Of a DNA stretch of 41,709 bases, positions 21,354 through 29,192 are shown in pieces. Position numbers and translations under genes: made by a program. The stretch is taken from positions 1 through 41,709 of the IMG/VR virus record IMGVR_UViG_3300049324_000058; one strand, written 5' to 3'. The stretch is from a virus. The notes under the pieces are model-generated. The model did not search any database, was not told where the DNA came from, and worked only from the letters and a program-made list of their open reading frames with translations. Positions within the stretch are counted from its first letter, which is position 1; the number at the start of each line of letters is the position of its first letter.

Positions 21354-22201
21354 TACGTCGCCCCGATCGTGCAGCTCGTGGCGGTGCCGCTCGCCGGAGT
21401 CAGGGTGCCGCGGATCTGCTGGACCTGGCCAGCTGGCCCGTGGAGACAGGGGAACGCGTTGCCGGCGACATCGTAGCTCCGCCCGGCGCCGTCCACCACG
21501 GTCATGGCGCTCGAGTCGATGGTGATCGTCCAGGCCGTCGAGGCGGCGAGGTTGCCCGGGAACACGATCACCAGGTCCTCGCCGGACATCACGTTCTGGA
21601 GCTCGAAGGCGGCGATCGGGGCCGCGTTGCCGACCGGGATCGTGAGCGTCCAGACGGGCTTGGCGAAGATGGAGCCGGCGTACGTGACGTTGAAGTTGGT
21701 CAGGGTGCCGCTGTTGAGCGTGACCGGGCTGACGATCGTGGCCGAGAGATCCTGGAACCACTGCTGGCGGGTGGTGAACTCCAGCTCGACGGTCCACCGA
21801 GGGACCGCCGGACCGTACATGACTGCCTGCCGATTGGTCTCGGCGGCGAAACGGGCAGGGATCCCGGTCAGGTTGTCAAAGGTCAGGTACTGCTCGCCCG
21901 CCATGGCCAGCCGAGCCACAGCGGCGCCCAGCGTCTGGCTCGCCTCCCGGTACTCCATGGCCAGTCGAATGGATCCGGCCGGGAAATCGGAGGCGAGGAA
22001 GGCGCTCTCTGCCCGCCAGGCCAAGGCACCGAGGGACAGCGCCTGTATCACATCCATGTGGAAATCCTGGAGGAACCAGGACGTCCAGTCGTTGAGGTTC
22101 AGGTAGCCCTGCACCCCCTGCCCGTTGGGGAGCGCGAGGCCGCCGAATTGGCAGACCCGGCCAACGGCGGCCGATGTCTTGACGAAGGTGGCCTGCGGCA
22201 T
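21332..22201 (-). CDS. distal tail (Dit)-like protein
   Basis: This 289-residue protein follows the tape measure with a TGATG overlap. The N-terminal half has a Dit-like belt region (WTSWFLQDFHMDVIQ to PRWTVELEFTTRQQWFQDLS). The C-terminal half is a galectin-like beta sandwich (WTLTIPVGNAAPIAAFELQ, LVIVFPGNLAASTAWTI, SSAMTVVDGAGRSYDV). Dit proteins form the hexameric ring that joins the tube to the tip. Position immediately after the tape measure is standard for siphophages. Confidence 0.85.
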   Translation of the reverse strand: MPQATFVKTSAAVGRVCQFGGLALPNGQGVQGYLNLNDWTSWFLQDFHMDVIQALSLGALAWRAESAFLASDFPAGSIRLAMEYREASQTLGAAVARLAMAGEQYLTFDNLTGIPARFAAETNRQAVMYGPAVPRWTVELEFTTRQQWFQDLSATIVSPVTLNSGTLTNFNVTYAGSIFAKPVWTLTIPVGNAAPIAAFELQNVMSGEDLVIVFPGNLAASTAWTITIDSSAMTVVDGAGRSYDVAGNAFPCLHGPAGQVQQIRGTLTPASGTATSCTIGATYQARWLI

Positions 22202-25200
22202 CAGGCGCCGTAGGCTCGGTTGCTGAAGATCGGCGCCGAGCTCGACGCCGCGATCCGCTCGAGCAGGTGATTCTGCTGTGCCAGCAGGCGCTCCATGCGG
22301 GAGGTGGACATCCGGCTCCCCACGCGCGAGAGCTGGTCCTCGGTAAGCACGTACTCGTCGCGTCCGCTGGTGTTGACGCCCACAGTCCCGCTGGGCCAGA
22401 TGCCGCCCTCGTCGAAGCGGCTCGCCACCCCCGCGATGATCTGGCCGATCAGGCCGCCGGCCACCGACCCCTGCCAGCCTCCGAGGCCGCCCAGCGCTCG
22501 GTTCACCAGGCCCTTCATGGCGGCCGTGGCATCGAAGACGCCGCCCGGCAGCCCGGCGGCGGGGATGCCGGCAATGTAGCCGGCGATGCGGGGGACGTCG
22601 CTGAGGTTGTGGATGCGCACCCGCTCGTCGAGGCCCCAGTTGCTGTCGATGACCTTCCCGCCGCCGATCACGATGCCGGTGTGGCCGAACGGCGGCAGGG
22701 TGGAAACGAAGATCTCGCCTGGCGCCGGCCTGCTGGCGTTCACGAACTGGCTCATCTGCGAGGCCATCGCGACCGGGAAGTGGTGGTTGGTCCAGCTCTC
22801 CACTGCCACCACGCACTGGCCAGCCCAGTCTCCCGGCGTGGTGCTGGCGCCGAGGCCGTGCACGCCGAGCATCTCGCCCGCCTGTCGCCAGAGCGCCAGG
22901 GCTCCCGGGCCGCCGCCGAGCGGGATCAGCGCCTCCGGGCCCGCCTCCCCGAACACGCCGACGGTGGGTCGGTTGACGATCCCTCCCTCAGCGAAAGCGG
23001 GGAGGCGAGGCAGGTTCAGGATCCCGCCGATGACGGGGATGTTGTCGACCATCTGATCGAAGCGGTCGATCACCCCGACCACGGCGGAGAGGCCGCTGTG
23101 GATGGCGCCGCCGATGCCCGAGAACGCCCCGCCGATCGCGCCGGCGACGGCGTTCGCCACGCCGCCCAGCGCCGAGAGGGCGTCGCCCGTGTGGGCGAAC
23201 CAGTTGATGACGGCCGAGAGGACCCCTATGACCTGGTTCCAGTGCGAAACCACGAGCACGATGGGGCCGAGCAGCACCGTCAGGGCGGCCTGCAGCCAGG
23301 CGTGGGCTTGGACGACCTGCAGGATCCACCCCCACGCGGCGCCCAGCGCTGCAGAGACCTGGTCCCAGTGGGTCACCACGAGCACGATGATTGCGATCAG
23401 GGCGGCGATGCCGAGGATCACGAGCCCGATCGGGTTGGCGGACATGGCCGCGTTGTAGGCCCACTGCGCCGCTGTCGCCACTCCGGTGGCCACCGCTCCC
23501 GCGACGTTCGCCACCCGAGCGGCCACCAGGCCCGCGACATAGATAATGGTGCCGATGTAGCCGCGTTGGAGCGCGAACGTGTTCAGGTCCTGGGCCAGGG
23601 CGCAGGCGTCGGCCACGATCGTCCATGCCGTCATGGCCGCACGCACCACGTAGGTAGCGGCCACGTACGCGTAGATGCCCGCGGTCTGCGCCCAGAGCAC
23701 GATGTTGGTCGCCAGGATGACCGTCTGCCAGATGCTCCAGCCGACCACCAGGGCCGTGAAGACCGGCCTCAGCGTGTCCATGTGGTCCGCCGTCGCCTTG
23801 ATCGCCGGAGCCAGGAACTGCGCCACATCGTTGGCCAGGTCGAGTGCTGGCGGGACGGCCCTGAGCAGCAGATCCCCGAGATCCTTCAGCATCGGGCTGG
23901 CCGACCGGGCGAGGCTGTCGAAGGCGGCCGCCAGCCTTCCGACCGAAGCCGAGATGTCCGTGATCGGACCGGCGATCTTGCCGGCGGCCTCTGGGCTCAT
24001 TCCGACCGCCTCCAGGCCGGCCATCGCCGTCTGGCCCACGCTGCGCTTGCCGGACAGGAGCCCGCTCGCCGCGTCGAACGCTCTTGGCAGCGCTTCGCCA
24101 GCTCGCTTGGTCAGCGCCTCCATCCCGGGCTCCAGGCGTTGGTAGATCTGGAGGCTCATCGTCTCCATCTCCGACTGGACGGCCCGGATGGCTCCGCCCA
24201 GGCCCTTCGACTTGGCGCTCGCCACGTCCTGCGCCGCGCCGACCTTGGTCACGGCCGCGTGCATGGCGTCGAAGACGCCAACGCCCTGGCCGAAGATGAT
24301 GTTGGCCGCTCGCGCCGCGTCGCTGCCGAAGATGGTGGCCGTCGCCTGGTCGCGCTGCTGGGGCGTCAGCTTGGCCAGCGCGTCATGCGCCCTGACGATG
24401 ATGTCGCGGAAGGGCACCATGTTCCCGTGGGCGTCGTAGATCGACAGCCCGATCGCCTTCATCGCGTCCGAGGCCTGGCCGCTGGGGCCCTGGAGCTTGA
24501 GGAGCACCTCCTTCAAGCTGGTGCCGGCGTCGGAGCCCGCGATGCCCGAGTTGGCCATCTCGCCGATGGCCGCTACCAGGTCGTCGATCGGAATCTTGGC
24601 GGCCGAGAAGATCGCGGCCGACTGCTGCATGGCGAGGCCGACCTGGCCGATGTCGGCGGCCGACGCGTTCGCGCTCGCTGCCAGCAGGTCAGCAACGCGG
24701 ACCGCCTCCTTGCCTTGGAGGTGGAAGGAGTTGAGAGCCGTGGCGGCGAGCGTGGCCGCGGTGGCCTCGTCCACGCCGGCGGCGGCGGCCAGCTGCAGGG
24801 TGCCCTTGGCGGCGGCCATCGAATCGCCCACCGAGAGCCCGGCTTTGGCCAGCTCGGTCATCGCAGCGGCGGCGTCCGACGCTGACGTGTTCGGCAGAGT
24901 CAGGTCGTTACCGAGGTCGATCGATTTCTGCTGGAGCTGAGCCATCTGCGCCGCGGTCGCCCCGGTGACGGCCCGCAGCGTGTTCATCTGGTCGCCGAAG
25001 GCGATCCCGGCGCCGATGGTCGAGCGGACGGCACCGGCGACCGTGCCCATGATGCCAGCGAAGCCCGCATAGGCGGCCATCCCGCCCACGACCCCGGCGG
25101 CCATCCCGGCAAAGGATGTCCCCAGACGGGTGACGGCCGAATGTGTGTTCCCGGCCTCGCTCTGGATGCGGCGCAGGCCCGAGGTCGATGTATTGGCGGC

Positions 25201-25308
25201 GGCCTCGACGTGACGCGCCATCTGCGTCACCGCCTGGGCGGCCAGCTGGAGATCGCTGTTGTCGAGCTTCAGGCGCGCGACGAGATCGGGCAGCGCTCGA
25301 GCGGCCAT
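22201..25308 (-). CDS. tape measure protein with embedded CHAP-like peptidase
   Basis: The 1035-residue protein sets tail length; at roughly 0.15 nm per residue the tail would be about 150 nm. Residues 95-345 form the TP901-type core (GDQMNTLRAVTGAT, KAGLSVGDSMAAAKGTLQLA, IFGSDAARAANIIFG). Residues 520-705 hold several hydrophobic helices. Residues 825-912 resemble a CHAP amidase/endopeptidase with C832 (WAGQCVVAVE), H876 (FGHTGIVIGGGKVI) and N890 (DSNWG), which would clear peptidoglycan during DNA entry. FAEGGIVNRP and FDEGGIWPSG are typical tape-measure C-terminal motifs. ATG 25308 overlaps the GT stop as TGATG. Confidence 0.93.
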   Translation of the reverse strand: MAARALPDLVARLKLDNSDLQLAAQAVTQMARHVEAAANTSTSGLRRIQSEAGNTHSAVTRLGTSFAGMAAGVVGGMAAYAGFAGIMGTVAGAVRSTIGAGIAFGDQMNTLRAVTGATAAQMAQLQQKSIDLGNDLTLPNTSASDAAAAMTELAKAGLSVGDSMAAAKGTLQLAAAAGVDEATAATLAATALNSFHLQGKEAVRVADLLAASANASAADIGQVGLAMQQSAAIFSAAKIPIDDLVAAIGEMANSGIAGSDAGTSLKEVLLKLQGPSGQASDAMKAIGLSIYDAHGNMVPFRDIIVRAHDALAKLTPQQRDQATATIFGSDAARAANIIFGQGVGVFDAMHAAVTKVGAAQDVASAKSKGLGGAIRAVQSEMETMSLQIYQRLEPGMEALTKRAGEALPRAFDAASGLLSGKRSVGQTAMAGLEAVGMSPEAAGKIAGPITDISASVGRLAAAFDSLARSASPMLKDLGDLLLRAVPPALDLANDVAQFLAPAIKATADHMDTLRPVFTALVVGWSIWQTVILATNIVLWAQTAGIYAYVAATYVVRAAMTAWTIVADACALAQDLNTFALQRGYIGTIIYVAGLVAARVANVAGAVATGVATAAQWAYNAAMSANPIGLVILGIAALIAIIVLVVTHWDQVSAALGAAWGWILQVVQAHAWLQAALTVLLGPIVLVVSHWNQVIGVLSAVINWFAHTGDALSALGGVANAVAGAIGGAFSGIGGAIHSGLSAVVGVIDRFDQMVDNIPVIGGILNLPRLPAFAEGGIVNRPTVGVFGEAGPEALIPLGGGPGALALWRQAGEMLGVHGLGASTTPGDWAGQCVVAVESWTNHHFPVAMASQMSQFVNASRPAPGEIFVSTLPPFGHTGIVIGGGKVIDSNWGLDERVRIHNLSDVPRIAGYIAGIPAAGLPGGVFDATAAMKGLVNRALGGLGGWQGSVAGGLIGQIIAGVASRFDEGGIWPSGTVGVNTSGRDEYVLTEDQLSRVGSRMSTSRMERLLAQQNHLLERIAASSSAPIFSNRAYGA

Positions 25309-25888
25309 CAGCGCGGCCGGCCGCTATTCGCCTGCTTGAGAGCTCGTTGGTGCTCGGCCAGCAGCACATCGATCTGGGCCAAGGTCAGGCTCCAGAAATC
25401 GTCGGGCGAGAGGTGGAAGTCGACCATCCCGACGTAGAGGAGTCGGGTCCAGGGGATGGGGCTGTCGTCAGCCCATTCGGGTTTCCCCGGCCCGCCTCCG
25501 GCGCCGGCGGCATGGCCTCGATCAGCGCCGCGCCCATGGCCTCGATGTAGTCGTTGAGCCGGCGCACGTCGATGAGGTCCCAGACTCGGTCGACCGGCTG
25601 ACCCAGGATGAGGCCGAGCGTGAACGCGAGCAGGCCGAACAGCTTTCCGCCCGTGCCTTCGCTCAGGGCGGTCATGTAGGCGTTGAGGCTGCCGTACTCG
25701 GCCTCGATGCGGGCGAAGGAACGGGCCGAGTAGACGATGGTCACGGTCGAGCCGTCGGCCAGGACCAGGTCGGAGCCGCGGGCGATCAGGCGCCTGATCT
25801 GTTCGGCCGCCTCTGCGGCCTGCCTGGCGGCATCGTCTGGGTTGGCGCCGCCGGCGAGCGCCGCGACCACAGTGGAATCGAGGGACAC
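25308..25888 (-). CDS. tail assembly chaperone GT (-1 frameshift product)
   Basis: Translation starts at GTG 25888 (AGGAGG upstream), runs 136 codons to the slippery site at 25487-25481, then shifts to the -1 frame and adds 57 residues (PEWADDSPIPWTRLL through FWSLTLAQIDVLLAEHQRAL) to end at 25308. The product has 193 residues. In siphophages G and GT coat the tape measure and recruit tail tube protein; GT is the minor product. The T part lies directly before the tape measure with a one-base overlap, as expected. Confidence 0.88.
25385..25888 (-). CDS. tail assembly chaperone G (unshifted product)
   Basis: Without frameshifting, the same GTG 25888 start gives a 167-residue protein ending at 25385. 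Residues 1-130 form the G domain, with an Ala-rich helix (DDAARQAAEAAEQIRRLI), a beta stretch (LVLADGSTVTIVYSARSFAR) and long helices to 128. The last 31 residues after the slip site (NGLTTAPSPGPDSSTSG) are low-complexity, consistent with being a by-product tail. G would be the abundant chaperone. Confidence 0.85.
   Translation of the reverse strand: MSLDSTVVAALAGGANPDDAARQAAEAAEQIRRLIARGSDLVLADGSTVTIVYSARSFARIEAEYGSLNAYMTALSEGTGGKLFGLLAFTLGLILGQPVDRVWDLIDVRRLNDYIEAMGAALIEAMPPAPEAGRGNPNGLTTAPSPGPDSSTSGWSTSTSRPTISGA
25458..25487 (-). promoter_or_regulatory. programmed -1 ribosomal frameshift signal
   Basis: The heptamer G GGA AAC (25487-25481) lies exactly in the X-XXY-YYZ phase of the G frame (codons CGG GGA AAC). 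After a 6-base spacer (CCGAAT) comes a stem-loop GGGCTG-ACGA-CAGCCC (25474-25459) with a perfect 6-bp stem. Slippage to the -1 frame continues as CCC GAA TGG. This is the classical signal for making GT. Confidence 0.92.
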
Positions 25889-26002
25889 GGAGATCCTCCT
25901 CGGGCTTCGAGAGGGACGATCGCGGGCGCCGCAACGCGACCCCGCAGGGCATGTGTCCGTGGCCGAAAACGACTGGCCACGCGTTGTATGGACGTGGACA
26001 AA

Positions 26003-26473
26003 ATGAGAATGCTCGTGGGCGGCGTGGCCGCCCTAACTCTCGCGGCCTGTGGTACGGGCGGCTCCAGCTCGCCGTCACCCTCGCCGACTCAGCGCCTCTA
26101 CGCGGTCGGGCAAACGGTGCCGGGGCCCGATTCGGTGGGCCTGACCGTCTTGGAGACGAGGATCGATCCGCCTGGCGAGTTCTTCCCCCTGACGCCGACG
26201 GGGCGCTGGATCAACGTCCGCCTGGCGGTCCGCAACCAGGGCCAGCAGCCGTATGCGCGCTCAGCCTTGGACCTGGTGATGGACATCCTGGTCCGCGACC
26301 AGAACGGCACCAACTACGCGGCGTCGGCGCGGGCCGAGGGAGACGCGGCGCTCGGCGCTCCCGTCCTGCCCGGCCAGACCAGCATCGGCTGGATGCGCTT
26401 CGCGGTGCCGGCGCAGGGCTCGCTGCGCCTGCTCTGGGTCTCGGCCCTGGCCGAGGTGCGGCTGGCTACGTGA
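26003..26473 (+). CDS. counter-transcribed lipoprotein (moron-like)
   Basis: This 156-residue protein has a lipoprotein signal: residues 1-16 MRMLVGGVAALTLAAC, with lipobox LAAC and C16 as the lipidated residue. A Ser/Pro linker (SSSPSPSPTQ) and an Ig-like beta domain (VGLTVLETRID, GRWINVRLAVRNQGQQPY, WMRFAVPA) follow, resembling DUF4352-type domains. It lies on the plus strand between tail tube and chaperone genes. ATG 25988 (five residues longer) is another start. Prophage-encoded lipoproteins often block superinfecting phage DNA entry; that role is possible here but unproven. No clear promoter is seen. Confidence 0.8.
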   Translation: MRMLVGGVAALTLAACGTGGSSSPSPSPTQRLYAVGQTVPGPDSVGLTVLETRIDPPGEFFPLTPTGRWINVRLAVRNQGQQPYARSALDLVMDILVRDQNGTNYAASARAEGDAALGAPVLPGQTSIGWMRFAVPAQGSLRLLWVSALAEVRLAT

Positions 26474-26519
26474 CGGCGGTAGCGAGCCCGCTGCCGCGAC
26501 GCCAAACGGGAACGAAAAC

Positions 26520-27092
26520 CTAAGTTATGGCGACCACCGTCTCGTTCGCGATGATCGACATCCACGCGTTGGCCGGGCCGCCGGCCACGGTACCGATCAG
26601 CGGGACGGCCACGAAGTCGGCGGACTGCATGCGGTAGTCCTCCTCGGAGAACCCCGACATGAAGTTGCCCGGCATGCACTTGTAGCAGATCACGTGCACG
26701 TCGCCGCCGATGTAGTCGGTCTGCTTGCACTGCCCCTCGACCTTGAAGAAGGCGGGGGCAGTGATCTGTGTGATCGTGAGCGTGGAGATCTGGTTCGGGG
26801 TCGTACCCGAGTCAGTGGTCAGCGCGGAGCTCAGCGCCGCCCAGACGTCGAAGTTGTGCTTCGCGTAGTCGAGCTTGCCCGAGATCTCCTTCAGGACCGA
26901 GTCGGCAGCCAGCAGCGTGTTGTCGCCGCGCAGCTGCTTGGTGTCCGTGGCCAGGGTCGCCTCCATCGACTTGGCCCCGACCACATCCACCTTGGCAGCG
27001 TAGGTCGGAGCGGTGGCGGCGACGTCCGTGGAGAGCTTGAAGACCCCCATGTCGTTGATGCCGAATACGCGCGTTACATGAGCCAGGGCCAC
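26520..27092 (-). CDS. major tail tube protein
   Basis: GTG 27092 has CTGGAGG nine bases upstream. The 190-residue protein is beta-rich with a central helix: VFGINDMGVFKLSTD, SMEATLATDTKQLRGDNTLL, LKEISGKLDYAKHNFDVW, then beta strands to the end. Its position just before the G/GT chaperone and tape measure identifies it as the tube subunit. The -10 of the divergent HNH gene overlaps the Shine-Dalgarno region. Confidence 0.85.
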   Translation of the reverse strand: MALAHVTRVFGINDMGVFKLSTDVAATAPTYAAKVDVVGAKSMEATLATDTKQLRGDNTLLAADSVLKEISGKLDYAKHNFDVWAALSSALTTDSGTTPNQISTLTITQITAPAFFKVEGQCKQTDYIGGDVHVICYKCMPGNFMSGFSEEDYRMQSADFVAVPLIGTVAGGPANAWMSIIANETVVAIT

Positions 27093-27109
27093 GTTACTTG
27101 CCTCCAGGT

Positions 27110-27121
27110 TATACTATCGGG
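27110..27121 (+). promoter_or_regulatory. -10 (TATACT) for the HNH gene at 27122
   Basis: TATACT (27110-27115) is followed by six bases and then ATG 27122, the same spacing as for the AP2-HNH gene at 17158. The transcript would begin at the A of the start codon. No Shine-Dalgarno is present. Confidence 0.72.
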
Positions 27122-27781
27122 ATGACATCGGCTTGCTCTGAGACGGGTTGCCTCCGACCTAGTCGAGCCCGAGGGCTATGTGACATGCATTGGCAACGGT
27201 GGCGTAAGCACGGCACGACGGCTGATCGCCCTTCTCTCGCGGACCGATTTTGGCTCCGCGTAGAACATGGGGAGGCAACCGACTGCTGGCGTTGGAAGGG
27301 CGCCCTATTCCCGCAGGGCTACGGCCTGCTCAACGTCGACGGGCGCCCCAAGGGCGCTCATCGCGTCAGTTATGAACTCGTCATTGGACCAATTCCGAAG
27401 GGCGTCCACCTGGACCACCTTTGCCGGAACCGCGCCTGCGTCAACCCAGCTCACCTGGAACCGGTCACGGCCCGCGTCAATATCCTGCGCGGCGAATCGA
27501 CCTCGGCGGCCAACGCCACGAAGACGCATTGCAAGCGCGGCCATCCCTTCGACGAGGAGAACACCTACGTCTACAAGGGAAGACGGGGTTGTCGTGAATG
27601 CAGGCGGGCGCTGTGGCACGCCGCGCATCCCCCCGCCGGGACAGCTAATGCCTCCAAGACGCACTGCGCCGCCGGGCACGAATACACCCCTGAAAACACC
27701 TACTGGAGGAAGTCGGGGCAACGGCGTTGTCGAGCCTGCACCTTGGAGCGCAACCGAGCGTCAGCGGCCCGATCGGGATAG
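27122..27781 (+). CDS. HNH homing endonuclease with three zinc-finger-like modules
   Basis: The 219-residue protein has an N-terminal Cys/His module (ACSETGCLRPSRARGLC, MHWQRWRKHG), a central HNH domain (CWRWKGALFPQGYG, GPIPKGVHLDHLCRNRACVNP, with D98, H99, N109 and H111) and two tandem C-terminal zinc motifs (THCKRGHPFDEENTYV and THCAAGHEYTPENTYW, each followed by CRxC). It is transcribed against the late operon from its own -10. Its 3' end overlaps the convergent 111-residue gene by 21 bp. It is a likely mobile insertion. Confidence 0.94.
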   Translation: MTSACSETGCLRPSRARGLCDMHWQRWRKHGTTADRPSLADRFWLRVEHGEATDCWRWKGALFPQGYGLLNVDGRPKGAHRVSYELVIGPIPKGVHLDHLCRNRACVNPAHLEPVTARVNILRGESTSAANATKTHCKRGHPFDEENTYVYKGRRGCRECRRALWHAAHPPAGTANASKTHCAAGHEYTPENTYWRKSGQRRCRACTLERNRASAARSG

Positions 27782-28096
27782 CGCAGCGTTCGCGCGAAGG
27801 ACGAGGTCGGGGGTCACCCAGCGCACTCGATGGCACGCCGGGCACCGCACGCGCAGCGGAAGATCGCACTCGCGGGCCAAGGCGGCGCCGACGATCATCC
27901 GCTCGCGGCCCGTCGTCTCGTGGAGAAGGTGACGCTCCTGGCGGAGGGTGAAGTCGTTGAAGGTGAGGCACCCGTCCGTCCAAGCCCACCCGGGCTGGAT
28001 GCGCCAGACGAGGCGGGGGCCTTGGAGCGCGGTCAACGAGGAGCCGATCTCGCCCAGCAGCTCGGCGCAGTCAGAGCCGGCGCAGTGGACTCTCAC
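27761..28096 (-). CDS. zinc-ribbon-like protein of the tail module, 111 aa
   Basis: GTG 28096 overlaps the tail terminator stop as GTGA. The N-terminus has Cys residues (VHCAGSDCAEL), the middle is beta-rich (LVWRIQPGWAWTDGCLTFND) and the C-terminus has LRVRCPACHRVRW, a half zinc ribbon. I do not recognise a virion family. Its place between tail terminator and tail tube suggests a structural or assembly role, but its mostly soluble Cys-containing sequence is unusual there. Confidence 0.65.
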   Translation of the reverse strand: MRVHCAGSDCAELLGEIGSSLTALQGPRLVWRIQPGWAWTDGCLTFNDFTLRQERHLLHETTGRERMIVGAALARECDLPLRVRCPACHRVRWVTPDLVLRANAALSRSGR

Positions 28097-28479
28097 AACT
28101 CGCGGAGCACGTCCACGTCGATGATATGGCGGATCTGGGTGTTCTGGAGGTCCACGTCTCGGATCACGTTGCGGACCAGGGCCGCGTAGACCAGCTTCGT
28201 CCCGATCGAGGCCAGGCGGGCGCCGTGAAGGCCAGCGGTGATTCCCTGCAGGAGCGCGTAGTCCTCGGCGCCCAGCGTCTCGTAGACCTCCACCTGGACC
28301 AGCTCGGCGCCCGTGGTCAGGTGGCCGTCCTCCAGCGAGTCGGGGGTCATGGCGATCGACTCCTGAATGGACACGTAGGGCTTCGCCTGGCCAGCGGGCG
28401 GCTGGTCTCGGTAGGCGGAGATGCCCAGGCCCAGGCTCTCGATCTTGGCCTTCAGGGCGCCGGCAGTGGTGGCGGCCAT
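28093..28479 (-). CDS. tail terminator / tail completion protein
   Basis: ATG 28479 directly follows the preceding TAG. The 128-residue alpha-beta protein (ALKAKIESLGLGISAY, KPYVSIQESIAM, LVQVEVYETLGAEDYALLQG) fits DUF3168-type or gpU-like tail terminators, which cap the tube and join it to the head. Its position after the HK97 gp10-like gene and before the tube gene is canonical. Confidence 0.75.
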   Translation of the reverse strand: MAATTAGALKAKIESLGLGISAYRDQPPAGQAKPYVSIQESIAMTPDSLEDGHLTTGAELVQVEVYETLGAEDYALLQGITAGLHGARLASIGTKLVYAALVRNVIRDVDLQNTQIRHIIDVDVLREL

Positions 28480-28680
28480 CTACTCGCCCGTCACGAGGAA
28501 CGCATCGGCCTCGCCCAGGGCCAGCGTGACGAAGGCGGCGCGCGCCATCTCGTAGCGCTTCACCGCGAGGTCGTGGTCGCGCTTCAAGCTGGCCTCCATC
28601 TCGTCCATCTGCTGCTCGCAGTGCTGGAGCTGCAGATAGGCGATGCGGTACTCCTCGGCGATGGCGTCGAAGTCCGCCAT
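28480..28680 (-). CDS. small coiled-coil protein, 66 aa
   Basis: ATG 28680 overlaps the gp10-like stop as TGATG. The 66 residues are almost wholly helical (AIAEEYRIAYLQLQHCEQQM, ASLKRDHDLAVKRYEMARAA) and predicted to form a coiled coil. It resembles no family I can name. It may be a connector or assembly helper in the head-tail joining region. Confidence 0.7.
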   Translation of the reverse strand: MADFDAIAEEYRIAYLQLQHCEQQMDEMEASLKRDHDLAVKRYEMARAAFVTLALGEADAFLVTGE

Positions 28681-29192
28681 CAGCGGCGCCGGCGGAGGCG
28701 GTAGCGGTTGCTCACGGCACGGCTGGCCAGGCGGGCCTGCGCAGTCGTGACGCTGCCCGTCCGCCGGTAGCTCCTGATCGCGCTTCGCAGGCCGGCCCGT
28801 TTGGTGACGCCTCTGCTCGTCGCGGAGCCTCCCCGTCGCGCCTTGCCGCCGGCCATCTTGATCCCGGCCGCAACCGACGCCAGCGCTGGGCGCATGAACG
28901 GCTGGGCGCGATCGAAGGCGGTCCCGTACTCCTGATAGAAGTCCTCGCGACTGGTCGGGGGACTGATCACGCCGACCTCGACCCAGGGGCCGCGGTCGGT
29001 GCTCCCCCTTCGCATCCCGAGGCCGGCCCGGATCCCCCCGGTGGCGCCCACCGGGGCCCTGGAGCGGGCGTACCCGAGAACGTGAGTGGCGAGCTCGTCG
29101 AGGAAGTCCGCGCCATCGTGCTCCATCTCCCGCAGGGCGGTGGCCAGGCCGGCGCGGAACGCCTTGTCGTCGATCTTCAGCTCAGACGGCAA
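28680..29192 (-). CDS. HK97 gp10-like head-tail/tail protein
   Basis: TTG 29192 has GGAG in reach and overlaps the preceding gene by eleven bases. The 170-residue protein begins LKIDDKAFRAGLATALREME, continues with YARSRAPVGATGGIRAG and contains FYQEYGTAFDRAQPFMRPAL. That is the hallmark of gp10-like (HK97) proteins, with the FMRPAL motif near residue 100. The basic C-terminal 70 residues are an extension. Gp10 family proteins act at the head-tail interface or tail completion. Confidence 0.88.
   Translation of the reverse strand: MPSELKIDDKAFRAGLATALREMEHDGADFLDELATHVLGYARSRAPVGATGGIRAGLGMRRGSTDRGPWVEVGVISPPTSREDFYQEYGTAFDRAQPFMRPALASVAAGIKMAGGKARRGGSATSRGVTKRAGLRSAIRSYRRTGSVTTAQARLASRAVSNRYRLRRRR

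Noticed and set aside
22267-24885. Long plus-strand open frame of about 870 codons opposite the tape measure
   Set aside because: It is antisense to an unmistakable tape measure gene and its product is His/Arg/Gly-rich without domains.
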